This document shows, one piece after another, positions 50,591-59,767 of a stretch of DNA of 64,000 nucleotides. The position numbers and the translations under genes were made by a program. The notes beneath the pieces were generated by a model. It searched no databases and had not been told where the DNA came from. It was given only the letters and a program-made list of their open reading frames with translations. Source of the stretch: Paenibacillus silagei (lineage in GTDB: Bacteria; Bacillota; Bacilli; Paenibacillales; Paenibacillaceae). Every line of letters starts with the position of its first letter. Position 1 is the stretch's first letter. Location of the stretch: positions 496,001 to 560,000 of the forward strand of contig NZ_JAGGLV010000001.1 of assembly GCF_017874735.1 (NCBI RefSeq), written 5' to 3'.

Positions 50591-51311
50591 TGTCATACAG
50601 GCCGAACGCCTGAAATGGCGGCGGACCTTCATTCCCAAGCTGACTTGGCTTGCCCCGGCGGTTGCGCTTCTGCTGTGTGCGGTGCTCATGGGCGGCAGCC
50701 TGTTCCAGAGCGGCTCCTACAACTGGTGGTACACCCTGTTCCTGCCCGGTGCGCTGAGCCTGGCCTGTTCGCTGGCGCTGCTCAAGGATGCCAAGCTGAA
50801 ATACCGCAGCCTGCTGGCCCTGCCCTTTACACCGGGTACGCTCTGGACCAGCAAAATCCTTGCCTGCACCGGCTGGCTGCTCACAACTCTAGCTGTGTTC
50901 CTGATCGGCGTGACCGCCGGGGGCCTGCTGTTCGGCCAGTCCATTCCACTGTGGAACGGCCTGGCGGGCAGCGTGCTGATCTTCCTCACCTTCCTGTGGC
51001 AGATTCCGCTGTGCCTGTTCCTGGCTGCCCGATTCGGCTTATTCGCAGCGATTCTGCTGAACCTGTTCGGCACCGTACTGGGTGTAGTCGAATTTGACAG
51101 GGGCGGCTTGTGGGATTACATTCCGTATACCATTACCTTCAGGCTCATGTGTCCGGTGCTGTCCATCCTGCCGAATGGCCTGCCGGTCCCGGCAGACAGC
51201 CCGCTGCGCAGCACGGATATGATTCTTCCGGGTACCCTGGTCTCCCTTGGATGGTTCGCGCTCCTGTTCCTGCTGACCACCCTATGGTTCCGTAAACAGG
51301 AGGCGAAGTAG
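50583..51311 (+). CDS. Lantibiotic-immunity ABC permease, MutE/EpiE-like
   Basis: 242 residues, six membrane helices. The opening MLNVIQAERLKWRRTFIPKL and YNWWYTLFLPGALSLACSL are typical of MutE/NisE/EpiE. GGAGGG precedes the ATG at 50583. It should work with the ATPase and the next permease to remove antimicrobial peptides from the membrane. Confidence 0.85.
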   Translation: MLNVIQAERLKWRRTFIPKLTWLAPAVALLLCAVLMGGSLFQSGSYNWWYTLFLPGALSLACSLALLKDAKLKYRSLLALPFTPGTLWTSKILACTGWLLTTLAVFLIGVTAGGLLFGQSIPLWNGLAGSVLIFLTFLWQIPLCLFLAARFGLFAAILLNLFGTVLGVVEFDRGGLWDYIPYTITFRLMCPVLSILPNGLPVPADSPLRSTDMILPGTLVSLGWFALLFLLTTLWFRKQEAK

Positions 51312-51312
51312 C

Positions 51313-52071
51313 ATGAGTACATTGCCGGGTCTGCTCAGAGCTGATCTGCTCAAAACACGGCGCACCCCGTTTCTCCTGACCCATCTGCTGACTCCGCTGA
51401 TCGGGGCTGCCCTATTCATGGCTTACTATTCCATTTCCTCTGCCAGCGAAGGGGTTAAGGTGATGGCGTTCATACAGGCGGTCGCCTGTGCGTTTCCTAC
51501 CCTCATCGGGCTGCTCTGTGCGATGGCAGCAGAGCAGGAGGCCGCCGCCGGAGGATTCCAGGGAATGCTGGCCTTGCCTGCGGCAAGAAGCACCACCTAT
51601 GCAAGCAAGCTGCTGCTCCTGCTGGGCTCCAGCCTGGGGGCTGTCCTGCTGATCTTTGTCCTGTTCAGCCTGGGCTTTGCCGGAATGCTGGGGCAGGACC
51701 GGCACGGCATACTCTTTTATCTGACCGGGGCCGTGATCCTGTTCGCAAGCAACATCCTGCTCTATCTGGTTCACTTCGCTGTCAGCCTGCGGTTCGGCCG
51801 GGGCGTCTCCATCGGCATAGGAATCACGGGGAGCCTGCTCGCCGCCCTGATGCTGACTGGTCTTGGCGATATCCTGTGGCCGTATATCCCCTTCGCCTGG
51901 GGCGGACGTTTCCTCTCCCTGCTGGAAATTCAGCATTCGGGACTCCGGCTGCCCCGGGCTGAAACGGGACTGGCCAGCGGCATATCCATCTGTACAGGAG
52001 CAACAATAGCCGCTGGCCTCCTCAGTATGTTATGGTTCAACAAATGGGAGGGCCGCTCTGCGGATAACTAG
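51313..52071 (+). CDS. Lantibiotic-immunity ABC permease, MutG/EpiG-like
   Basis: 252 residues, six membrane helices; LLRADLLKTRRTPFLLTHLL is the MutG-type opening and QEAAAGGFQGMLALPAARST the conserved cytoplasmic loop. It starts one base after the previous stop, so it is coupled. Completes the F-E-G transporter. Confidence 0.85.
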   Translation: MSTLPGLLRADLLKTRRTPFLLTHLLTPLIGAALFMAYYSISSASEGVKVMAFIQAVACAFPTLIGLLCAMAAEQEAAAGGFQGMLALPAARSTTYASKLLLLLGSSLGAVLLIFVLFSLGFAGMLGQDRHGILFYLTGAVILFASNILLYLVHFAVSLRFGRGVSIGIGITGSLLAALMLTGLGDILWPYIPFAWGGRFLSLLEIQHSGLRLPRAETGLASGISICTGATIAAGLLSMLWFNKWEGRSADN

Positions 52072-52098
52072 CCTCCTAATCTGTAAATGAAGGAAACA

Positions 52099-52767
52099 AT
52101 GACTATGGCCAAAATACTTGTGGTAGACGACGAACCCGCTATCCTCTCCCTGATTCATAACGCGCTGAGCACAGACCAGCATCTGGTGACCACCATTTCC
52201 AATCCGGCGGAGGTGCACAGCACCGATCTGGGGGCATATAATTTGATTCTGCTGGATGTGATGATGCCGGGAGTGGATGGCTTCACGCTCTGCCGGGAGA
52301 TCCGCACGGCGGTGGATTGTCCCATTCTTTTTTTGACGGCAAAGACGCTGGAAAGTGACCTGATGTACGGACTCGGACTGGGGGCGGATGACTATATTAC
52401 GAAGCCCTTCGGCATCGGCGCGCTGCGCGCGCGGATTCAGGCCCATCTCCGGCGGGAAGGCCGGGAGCGGCGCAATATGCTGTACCTGGATCCCGTGCGC
52501 CTGAACCTCTCCGGTAAGGAGCTGTATATACGCGAGAATAAGGTTCCGCTGACCAAAAGCGAATATGAAATCTGCGAATTCCTGGCCCGCCACCGCGGAC
52601 AGGTCTTCTCCAAGGACCATATCTATGAAGGGGTCTTCGGGATGGACGGGGACAGTGACAGCAGTGCGATTACCGAGCATATCAAAAATATCCGCGCTAA
52701 GCTGGCCCGGCACGGGCTGGAGGCCATAGAAACCATCTGGGGGATCGGATACAAGTGGAAGCTGTGA
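52099..52767 (+). CDS. OmpR-family response regulator (SpaR/NisR-like)
   Basis: 222 residues. Receiver KILVVDDEPAILSLIHNALS, phospho-acceptor LILLDVMMPGVDG, Lys ITKPFGIGAL; winged helix VPLTKSEYEICEFLARHRGQ and HIKNIRAKLARHGLEAIETI. The ATGs at 52087, 52099 and 52105 are in frame; GAAGGA best serves 52099 or 52105. It probably induces the upstream transporter in response to a peptide. Confidence 0.9.
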   Translation: MTMAKILVVDDEPAILSLIHNALSTDQHLVTTISNPAEVHSTDLGAYNLILLDVMMPGVDGFTLCREIRTAVDCPILFLTAKTLESDLMYGLGLGADDYITKPFGIGALRARIQAHLRREGRERRNMLYLDPVRLNLSGKELYIRENKVPLTKSEYEICEFLARHRGQVFSKDHIYEGVFGMDGDSDSSAITEHIKNIRAKLARHGLEAIETIWGIGYKWKL

Positions 52768-54155
52768 AACAACGTAAAGCCGTGCGACTGCGTACTTTTT
52801 TCCTAAAATACCTGCTGCTGCTTAGTCTGGGCACCATTCTGCTGCTGGGAGGACTGCTCGGTGTATTCGCGCTGGCGTTCGCCCGGGGGGCGCTGCTGCC
52901 TGCCAACTATGAGGAGAAGGCAATTGCCCAGTTCAAGCAGCAGTTAGCTGCTGATGTAACAGATACGGTTCCCCGGGTCCCCGACCGGCTGAACTACACC
53001 GTATTCACCTTGGACGGGAAGCCGCTGGCCGGCAACCTGACGGCTAAGGAGGCGGAGCAAGCCTGGAGAATAATCCGGGAGGGGAACAACAGAAGCGCCT
53101 ACTACTATACCACCGCCGAGCATGGGCAGGAGCTATGGATCTTCCGCTATGTCCTGACACCGCAGTATGCTTCTCCAGTGCTGCGCAGCGCGCTGCCGAA
53201 TCCCCAGCTCCTGGGCCCCTTGCTCTTCGTGCTCGGATTCCTCGTGATGGCCGCCCTGCTCGCGGCCCGGTTCGGCCGGAAGCTCTCGGAGCGGATGGCC
53301 GGACTGCAGGAAGCGACCGAGAACATCCGGCGCGAGAATCTGGAGTTCGCCGTCCATCCCAGCGGCATTGTGGAGATTGATGAGGTACTGGGCTCGCTGG
53401 ACCGGATGAAGGATGCCCTGCAGACTTCACTGGAGAAGCAGTGGGAGCTGGAGCGCTCCCGCAGAGAGCAGATCTCCGCGCTGGCCCACGACATCAAGAC
53501 GCCGCTGACCATTATCCGGGGCAACGCCGAGCTGCTGCAGGAGATTGTAGAGACGGAGCCGCAGCGTGAATACAGCGGCTATATCCGCCGCAGCGCTGAA
53601 GACATTGAAGCCTTCGTGCAGGAAGTCATTGATCTGTCCAACCAGCAGGCCGGCTCCTCCCGCCAGAAGGTGCTGGTCCCGGCAGCAGAGATCATAGCTG
53701 AGCTGGAGCTGCAGATGAATGCCCTCAAGGCAGGCAGGAACCTGAAGACCTCTATCCGGCAGGAGAAGCTGCCGGAATACCTGTTCATTCACAAGGAGCT
53801 GCTGCTGCGGGGCATGATGAACGTGATTACCAATGCCGCCGAGCATACCCCGCCCGGGGGCAGCATTGCCCTGCTTGTCCAGAGCGGGCCGGATGCGGTT
53901 CAGTTCACGGTTACCGACACCGGCAGCGGCTTCTCGGCGGCCGACCTCCGGGAGGCCACCAGCCAGTTCTACCGGGGCGACCCGAGCCGCAGCTCCGGGA
54001 ATCATCACGGAATGGGGCTCTATATTGCACGCTCTGTGGCCGAGCAGCACGGAGGCTCGCTGAGCCTCAGCAACGACTCCATCTCCGGCGGCGCCAAAGT
54101 CACGATGCGCATTGCCAATCCGGAGCGTCTGATTACCCCGTCTGCGACTTCATAG
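52764..54155 (+). CDS. Sensor histidine kinase (SpaK/NisK-like group)
   Basis: 463 residues from the GTG that overlaps the regulator stop as GTGA. Two helices (KYLLLLSLGTILLLGGLLGV and LLFVLGFLVMAALLAARF) flank a short extracellular domain; HAMP-like linker, H-box SALAHDIKTPLTIIRGNAEL, N-box MNVITNAAEHTP, G1 DTGSGF, G2 HHGMGLYIA. It is the sensor of the immunity unit. Confidence 0.9.
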   Translation: MKQRKAVRLRTFFLKYLLLLSLGTILLLGGLLGVFALAFARGALLPANYEEKAIAQFKQQLAADVTDTVPRVPDRLNYTVFTLDGKPLAGNLTAKEAEQAWRIIREGNNRSAYYYTTAEHGQELWIFRYVLTPQYASPVLRSALPNPQLLGPLLFVLGFLVMAALLAARFGRKLSERMAGLQEATENIRRENLEFAVHPSGIVEIDEVLGSLDRMKDALQTSLEKQWELERSRREQISALAHDIKTPLTIIRGNAELLQEIVETEPQREYSGYIRRSAEDIEAFVQEVIDLSNQQAGSSRQKVLVPAAEIIAELELQMNALKAGRNLKTSIRQEKLPEYLFIHKELLLRGMMNVITNAAEHTPPGGSIALLVQSGPDAVQFTVTDTGSGFSAADLREATSQFYRGDPSRSSGNHHGMGLYIARSVAEQHGGSLSLSNDSISGGAKVTMRIANPERLITPSATS

Positions 54156-54284
54156 AAATCTTCATCTCAAGCGGTTTTTGTGATTATTTTAATAGACAAA
54201 TCCACTCAATTCACTGTTACGTTCCTTCTCTATCCGTAGTAGAATGAAGAGGTACCGCTAATCTTCTGCTCAAAGGAGAAGTCT

Positions 54285-54923
54285 ATGGAGATCCAAATTC
54301 TGATTGTTGAAGATGATGCGGTATGGAGAAGCATGCTCGCCCGGTTCCTGAATAGCGAACCCGGTCTGCAGGTTATTCACACTACAGCTACCAAAGAAGA
54401 GGCGCTCGCCTTTTGTACAAGCCATACAGTAGATGTGGTGCTGATGGATCTCAACCTGACGGAGCATCATCTGGACGGCCTCCAGGCTACGCTGGAGCTG
54501 AGCCTGACGGGCAACGAGGCCCGGGTGATTGTACTCACCTCCCTTGCGGATGAGCGGACGATTCTGGATGCTTTTACGGCCGGTGCCATTCAATATGTAA
54601 GTAAATCGGATTTCCGCCTCATCCCGGGCACGATCCGGGAAGCGATGCGCTCCCGTTCTCCCCAGTCTGTTCTGGTCAGGGAATTCCTGCGGCTCAAAGA
54701 AGCCGAACAATATAACCGCCTGACGTTAGCCGAGAAGGAAATTATCTCGCTTAGCGAAGCAGGCAACGGCAGACAGGCCATGATGCGCTCGCTCCGCAAA
54801 TCGGAAGGGACGCTGAAGAATCAAATTACCAGTATACTCCGCAAATTCAACTCCAAATCCCTGAAGGAGGTCGTCCGGGCTATCAAGAGCAGAGGATTAA
54901 CCGACAGAGAGCTTGAGCTATGA
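54285..54923 (+). CDS. NarL/LuxR-type response regulator
   Basis: 212 residues. Receiver ILIVEDDAVWRSMLARFLNS, phospho-acceptor VVLMDLNLTEHHLDG, Thr/Ser VLTSLAD and Lys YVSKSDF; HTH region LTLAEKEIISLSEAGNGRQA, SEGTLKNQITSILRKFNSKS. AAAGGAG precedes the ATG. It overlaps the kinase gene as ATGA. Confidence 0.87.
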   Translation: MEIQILIVEDDAVWRSMLARFLNSEPGLQVIHTTATKEEALAFCTSHTVDVVLMDLNLTEHHLDGLQATLELSLTGNEARVIVLTSLADERTILDAFTAGAIQYVSKSDFRLIPGTIREAMRSRSPQSVLVREFLRLKEAEQYNRLTLAEKEIISLSEAGNGRQAMMRSLRKSEGTLKNQITSILRKFNSKSLKEVVRAIKSRGLTDRELEL

Positions 54924-56269
54924 TCCCCGCCTTGTTCATAACTCTGTTAGTAGCTTCGGTGGTTCTCTGGCTCAATTCGGGCAACGCCTCGTTCCGCTGG
55001 TTCAGTATTGCTCTGTTTGCGTCCAGCAGCAGCATTATCACCTATCTGCTTAGCGCAGCCTATCCGCAGACCAAGTACGATGTATGGATTAATACACTAT
55101 ATGCCGTTTCCGATGCTACAATTGCCTATACGTTCGGCATGTTTGGTGCTGTATATTCGGATTTGCTGCACAGGCGGCAGCGGCGGATGTACGGCTTTAT
55201 TCTTATCATTGCGGCGTTAGCGGGAATTGCTGCTACCCCGCTCACGCCCGGCCGGCTCATCAATTACAGCGGCAGAAATGAATTGCCTATGCTGCTGTTC
55301 ATCGGCTGTGCGTTAGGAATCAGCGCCGTGCTGCTTATTCTGGCGAATCTCCGTGAGAAGCACCCGTTCAAGCGCCGCGAGCGGATGCTGACGAACATGC
55401 TGGCGCTGCCGGTGATGATGTATATTATAGTGAGCTATGCCTTTTATATGCGGGGGATTGACCTGTTTCAATTCAACCACCTCGTTAGCATAGGCTTCCT
55501 GTCCGTGTTCCTGCTGATCGGTCTGACAAGGGGCATCCTTGGAGTCCGGTTCAAGGTGGAGATGCTGAAGATAGACGCGTCCCTGCACACCTTGAAGGGA
55601 GGCTCCCATCTGCTGAACCATACCATTAAGAATGAGATCGGCAAAATAGACATCCTGCTCCATCAGATCCGGCGGGAGCTTCAGAGCGGTGAGCAGACTG
55701 GCGGCGGCCACCGGGAAACTCTCGGAATGGTCGCTTCGGCTGCCGAATCCATCGGCCATGTGCAAAATATGATGGGCAAGATCAACGAGTCCGTACAAGC
55801 CATTGACATTCAGGCTCAGACAATGAATCCTGCGCCTGTATTAGAATCTTGTCTTGCAGCCTTTGCAAGGGTAGCTCCGCCGGAGATTCACCTCCATCAT
55901 TCCCTGCATCCCGTCCAGGACGTATACTTCGATCCCCTTCATCTGAAGGAGATGCTGACCAATCTGCTGAACAATGCGGCCGAGGCCATAGAGCATCAAG
56001 GAGCGATTACCGTCCGGTTGTCGGAGACCTCCCGGGAAGCGGTCATCTCCATTCAGGATAGCGGCAAAGGGATTCCGCAGACGGCACTCCCGTATATCTT
56101 CGATCCCTTCTACTCCACCAAGAAGATGACCGCTCATTATGGTCTGGGCCTGTATTACTGCAAGAATGTGATGATGAAGCTTGACGGCTCCATCCGTGTA
56201 GAGAGTGAACCGGGGCAGGGCACCTGCTTTTACCTGTATCTCCGAAAAATAAAGCGCTCCTCCATATAA
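54920..56269 (+). CDS. Membrane sensor histidine kinase
   Basis: 449 residues. About seven membrane helices in residues 1-215 form the sensor; the core has LLNHTIKNEIGKIDILLHQI (phospho-His), N-box MLTNLLNNAAEAIEHQ, G1 DSGKGI, F-box FDPFYSTKK and G2 YGLGLYYCKN. The NHTIKNEI H-box is unusual. It forms a pair with the NarL-type regulator and lies just upstream of two secreted protein genes. Confidence 0.87.
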   Translation: MIPALFITLLVASVVLWLNSGNASFRWFSIALFASSSSIITYLLSAAYPQTKYDVWINTLYAVSDATIAYTFGMFGAVYSDLLHRRQRRMYGFILIIAALAGIAATPLTPGRLINYSGRNELPMLLFIGCALGISAVLLILANLREKHPFKRRERMLTNMLALPVMMYIIVSYAFYMRGIDLFQFNHLVSIGFLSVFLLIGLTRGILGVRFKVEMLKIDASLHTLKGGSHLLNHTIKNEIGKIDILLHQIRRELQSGEQTGGGHRETLGMVASAAESIGHVQNMMGKINESVQAIDIQAQTMNPAPVLESCLAAFARVAPPEIHLHHSLHPVQDVYFDPLHLKEMLTNLLNNAAEAIEHQGAITVRLSETSREAVISIQDSGKGIPQTALPYIFDPFYSTKKMTAHYGLGLYYCKNVMMKLDGSIRVESEPGQGTCFYLYLRKIKRSSI

Positions 56270-56280
56270 CGAATTCCTCT

Positions 56281-56322
56281 GCCCGTAGGTCCTATAAAAG
56301 ATAGGCGTTACGGGCTTTTTTT
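56281..56322 (+). terminator. Intrinsic terminator of the two-component pair
   Basis: GCCCGTA pairs with TTACGGGC (with one bulge) and CCTAT with ATAGG around AAAAG, followed by seven or eight T. Confidence 0.9.
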
Positions 56323-56432
56323 GCCCAATGATACAATGAATTATATCGAAATATAGGGAATCGCGTCGAATGATGTCATTTCACTGCGAACCCGGTTCAT
56401 TCTATTCATGTACAAAAAGGGGAGTTGCGAAA

Positions 56433-57383
56433 ATGCAAGAACTGAAGAAAACACGCAAGAAGCTGTACATCAGCGCGGCTGTATCCGCTTGTCTGGTGCT
56501 TGGCGCAGTTCCATCCGCTTATGCCGGACCCGGCAGTCTGCTGGACAACAGGATCGGTAATGAGCTTGAGGCAGAATTCAACGTAACGGCAGTAAATGCC
56601 GAGGATACCGTTGTTCTATCCTGGGATTCTTCAGCTCTGAAGCTGGACAAGAAGGCCTATGATCTGACCAAGGATACTTCCAAGGAGATTGAATACTTCA
56701 TCAGTCCTGGCGCGGAGAATGACGACAATCTGAAGGTCAGCGTACTGCTGGAGATTCCAACCGCCGCTGCGGGTGCCGTAGAGCTGGACAACCGCCCAGA
56801 ATCTTTTGTGGAAGGCAACTATACCTATTACTACATTGATAAAGGCCTCGAAGTCAATGTCGGCGATGCTGCGGATTCCAATGAATTCGATATTACCTTC
56901 AAGGCTGTATCCCCGCAGAACGCTCCGTTTACAGCCAAGCTGCTCGCTGTTAAAGAGGTGAAGCCGGCGCAGAAGACAACCTTTAGCGGAAATCTGCAAG
57001 AGCCGAATCCTTATCAGCATAGAGATATGATCATGTACCTGAGTTCAGCGCCGGCAACAGCCGCTTCAACGGGTACGTTCGTTATTAATATCGGTGAAAT
57101 GACTCCGAATTTCAGCGATGGCCAGTATGATGGATTCCTGTATACCGATAAAAAAGGCATCCCGCTGCTGGCAGAATATTATGATGCAGCCGCCCACACC
57201 TTCACGATTCCGGTAGAATTGGCAGCAGGCGATTCCTTAGAGGTATTCCGGCTGAACTACCCTACGTATTCTCTGACACCTAATTCACAGATGACAGCGA
57301 AGTTCGACCAGGACGGCGAAGAAACCGTCTATACGTTCAGCGATGAAGTGAAGGTAACCTACAACACGACCATGATTCCCTAA
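56433..57383 (+). CDS. Secreted protein of unknown function, first of a pair
   Basis: 316 residues from ATG 56433 (AAGGGGAG upstream). Signal peptide with cleavage near SAYAGPG. The mature N-terminus GPGSLLDNRIGNELEAEFNV resembles that of the next protein (SNELEMAFTVTQP). The rest is beta-rich (VVLSWDSSALKLDKKAYDLT, GTFVINIGEMTPNFSDGQYD) and not recognised. It is followed after 33 bp by the SLH protein gene, so the two are probably co-transcribed. Confidence 0.7.
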   Translation: MQELKKTRKKLYISAAVSACLVLGAVPSAYAGPGSLLDNRIGNELEAEFNVTAVNAEDTVVLSWDSSALKLDKKAYDLTKDTSKEIEYFISPGAENDDNLKVSVLLEIPTAAAGAVELDNRPESFVEGNYTYYYIDKGLEVNVGDAADSNEFDITFKAVSPQNAPFTAKLLAVKEVKPAQKTTFSGNLQEPNPYQHRDMIMYLSSAPATAASTGTFVINIGEMTPNFSDGQYDGFLYTDKKGIPLLAEYYDAAAHTFTIPVELAAGDSLEVFRLNYPTYSLTPNSQMTAKFDQDGEETVYTFSDEVKVTYNTTMIP

Positions 57384-57416
57384 CGAATGGAATGACACAG
57401 GATTGGAATGGTGATC

Positions 57417-59048
57417 ATGAAAAAAGCAAGGATTGTACTCTATACCGTCTCCCTGTTCCTCATCCTGCTTGCCTGCACGACTGCGGTATTAGCGTCTGAG
57501 GGCAACCGCCCTCCATCCGGGCTGGCGAATGTCGTCTCTAATGAACTGGAGATGGCATTCACGGTTACGCAGCCAGAAGTTAAACCTACAACTGCACCAG
57601 AAGCTACAACTGCACCTACTGCCACGCCAACTGCTTCACCTGAACCTGCCAGTACGCCTACAGCAACACCTCAACCTACGAGTGTGCCTACGGCTACACC
57701 TCAACCTTCAAGCGCACCGGACGCAGGTGCAGTAAGCCCAGGCGGAAGTGAGCTGCTGACGGTTATCGTCGACAATGGAGACGGCACTACGATCTCCGGC
57801 GCGGCGGTGCGGCGGACCAGAGATGCTGCCGGACGCATTACCGACCAGGTGACCTTTGATGCGCAGCAGGCCGCCGCAAGTGTGGCGGGCGCCAAGGCTG
57901 CCGGACGGAATGCGGCAAGAATCGTCATCCCGGACGCCGAGGATAAGGTGTCCGAGCTGAGGCTGCAGATTCCGGCAGCGGCTCTGGATGTACTATTCAA
58001 GGGCGGTCTGGAGCTGGAGATTTACTCGGATAATGCGGCAATTACGATTCCCAATGCATCGTTATCCGGGATCACGGAGGACCTGTACTTCCGGCTTGTG
58101 CCGATCAAGGATGCGGCACAGCGCGCTGAAGTTGAGGAGCGGGCCAGAGTGGAACGTGTGGTCAGGGAAGCCGTGAGCGGCGAGGAGGTTCAGGTTGTCG
58201 CACGCCCGATGACCATCGAGACTAATCTGAGCAGCCGGGCTGTTGAAATCACGCTGCCGCTTAAGGGGGTTCAGCTGCCTGCAGACGGTAGAGAGCGGAC
58301 GGCCTTCCTGGCTAAGCTGGCTGTCTTCATCGAGCATAGCGACGGCGACCGCGAATTGATCAGACCTGATTTCGTCCAGTACAAGCAGGGATTATCCGGC
58401 CTGTCCTTCGGCATCAACAAATTCAGTACGTTTACGATTCTCAAGCTGGAAGGCCTCGGGGCCGCTGCCCGGCATGATGCCTATATTCTGGGCTATCCGG
58501 ACGGGACGTTCCGGCCTGAACGGGAAATTACCCGTGGAGAGCTGGCCGCAATCCTTCAGCGGCTGAAGGCGGAAGGGGCGGCTCCGAAGGCCCCTGCTGC
58601 TGCGGCACTGGCCGATATTACCGGCAGACGCTGGTCTGATGCGGCGGTGCAATACGCAGCAGCGGCCGGTCTGATCCAAGGTTACCCGGATGGAACCTTC
58701 AAGTCAGAGGCTGCTGTCAGCAGAGCCGAATTTGCCGCTATTGCCAGCCGCTGGCTGAACCTGCCGGCCGGCGATGGTTCAACCTTCGCAGATACGGCTA
58801 CGCACTGGGCGGGTACGGAGATCGGAGCGCTTCTGCAGAAGAAGCTCATAACCGGTTACCCTGACGGTACCTTCCGTCCAAACCAGCCGCTGACACGTGC
58901 GGAAGCCGTTACGATCATCAATACTATTCTGCAGCGGAACAGCGAGAGCTGGAGCAAGTCTTCCTGGAGTGATGTGCCGGCTGCACATTGGGCCTTCCAG
59001 GCCATTCAGGAAGCTTCCGCAGCGCATGAGTATGCGGGCAAACCGTAA
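57417..59048 (+). CDS. SLH-domain surface protein with Pro/Thr linker
   Basis: 543 residues. Signal peptide (VSLFLILLACTTAVLAS), NELEMAFTVT motif, a Thr/Pro/Ala linker (PTTAPEATTAPTATPTASPE), a central domain (about 110-345, LTVIVDNGDGTTISGAAVRR, ITLPLKGVQLPADGRERTAF) and three SLH domains (ILGYPDGTFRPEREITRGEL, LIQGYPDGTFKSEAAVSRAE, LITGYPDGTFRPNQPLTRAE) that should bind pyruvylated wall polymer. It probably anchors the secreted partner to the cell surface. Confidence 0.88.
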   Translation: MKKARIVLYTVSLFLILLACTTAVLASEGNRPPSGLANVVSNELEMAFTVTQPEVKPTTAPEATTAPTATPTASPEPASTPTATPQPTSVPTATPQPSSAPDAGAVSPGGSELLTVIVDNGDGTTISGAAVRRTRDAAGRITDQVTFDAQQAAASVAGAKAAGRNAARIVIPDAEDKVSELRLQIPAAALDVLFKGGLELEIYSDNAAITIPNASLSGITEDLYFRLVPIKDAAQRAEVEERARVERVVREAVSGEEVQVVARPMTIETNLSSRAVEITLPLKGVQLPADGRERTAFLAKLAVFIEHSDGDRELIRPDFVQYKQGLSGLSFGINKFSTFTILKLEGLGAAARHDAYILGYPDGTFRPEREITRGELAAILQRLKAEGAAPKAPAAAALADITGRRWSDAAVQYAAAAGLIQGYPDGTFKSEAAVSRAEFAAIASRWLNLPAGDGSTFADTATHWAGTEIGALLQKKLITGYPDGTFRPNQPLTRAEAVTIINTILQRNSESWSKSSWSDVPAAHWAFQAIQEASAAHEYAGKP

Positions 59049-59073
59049 TATTTAAAAAGATGTAGTCACAACA

Positions 59074-59121
59074 AATAGAGAAGCATCTCTTCCGTACGTT
59101 GAGGAAATGCTTCTCTATTTA
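59074..59121. terminator. Bidirectional intrinsic terminator
   Basis: Perfect 14-bp stem AAATAGAGAAGCAT / ATGCTTCTCTATTT with a 20-nt loop. Confidence 0.85.
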
Positions 59122-59178
59122 TGTTCGGTAACACAAGATTTTTTATCCGGATGAAAACAAGAATTAGGCCGTTTATGC

Positions 59179-59619
59179 TCAGGCGGCATGCATCCCCAGC
59201 TTTCTTTTCAGCTCCGGGTAGATTTGGCCGTACAGCTTCCGCCGCAGTACCGAATGGTACAAGGCCAGCACCAGCGTCACCACGATCAGCGCGGCAGGTA
59301 CGATATACAGCACCGGATGATCCACGAAATAGCCGAACACATCATAACCCCGGTTAATATACCTGCCGTAGATCGCGGCGATGGCAACCACCAGCAGCAC
59401 CGGCAGGGCGAACAGACCGGACAGGATGTTGACCTTCTTCATCTTTTTGTAGGTGGATTGAAACGCGCTCTCACCCTGGGCTTCTTCGAGCAGCATGACC
59501 TGCTTATCGAAGGAGTCGCTTTTGCGCACCGGCATCTTGGATTGTGTAATGTAGTTGTGCAGCACATCCAGCTCGTGGCTGAATTCCATTGTTCTTAATA
59601 TTGCTCTTCCTGCGTTCAT
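59179..59619 (-). CDS. Small membrane protein of unknown function
   Basis: 146 residues with two helices (ILSGLFALPVLLVVAIAAIY and VLYIVPAALIVVTLVLALYH) separated by a short loop and preceded by a 60-residue charged cytoplasmic part. CAGGAGG precedes the ATG. No family recognised. Confidence 0.7.
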   Translation of the reverse strand: MNAGRAILRTMEFSHELDVLHNYITQSKMPVRKSDSFDKQVMLLEEAQGESAFQSTYKKMKKVNILSGLFALPVLLVVAIAAIYGRYINRGYDVFGYFVDHPVLYIVPAALIVVTLVLALYHSVLRRKLYGQIYPELKRKLGMHAA

Positions 59620-59707
59620 TGATGGTTCCTCCTGTAGTTTATCAGTATGGGATCGCCGTGACTCCAGAGAAGTTTTGGGCTTCCGGCCGCTGTTGTCCCC
59701 AGATTTC

Positions 59708-59740
59708 TTGATTTAAACTGCTGTTCGCAGTAGAAATCAA
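59708..59740. terminator. Hairpin after the NAD operon
   Basis: TTGATTT / AAATCAA and ACTGC / GCAGT form a stem with a small internal loop, 28 bp beyond the Nudix gene stop. No T-run follows on the minus strand. Confidence 0.4.
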
Positions 59741-59767
59741 TATATAATTCTATCTCCAATATTGGAC

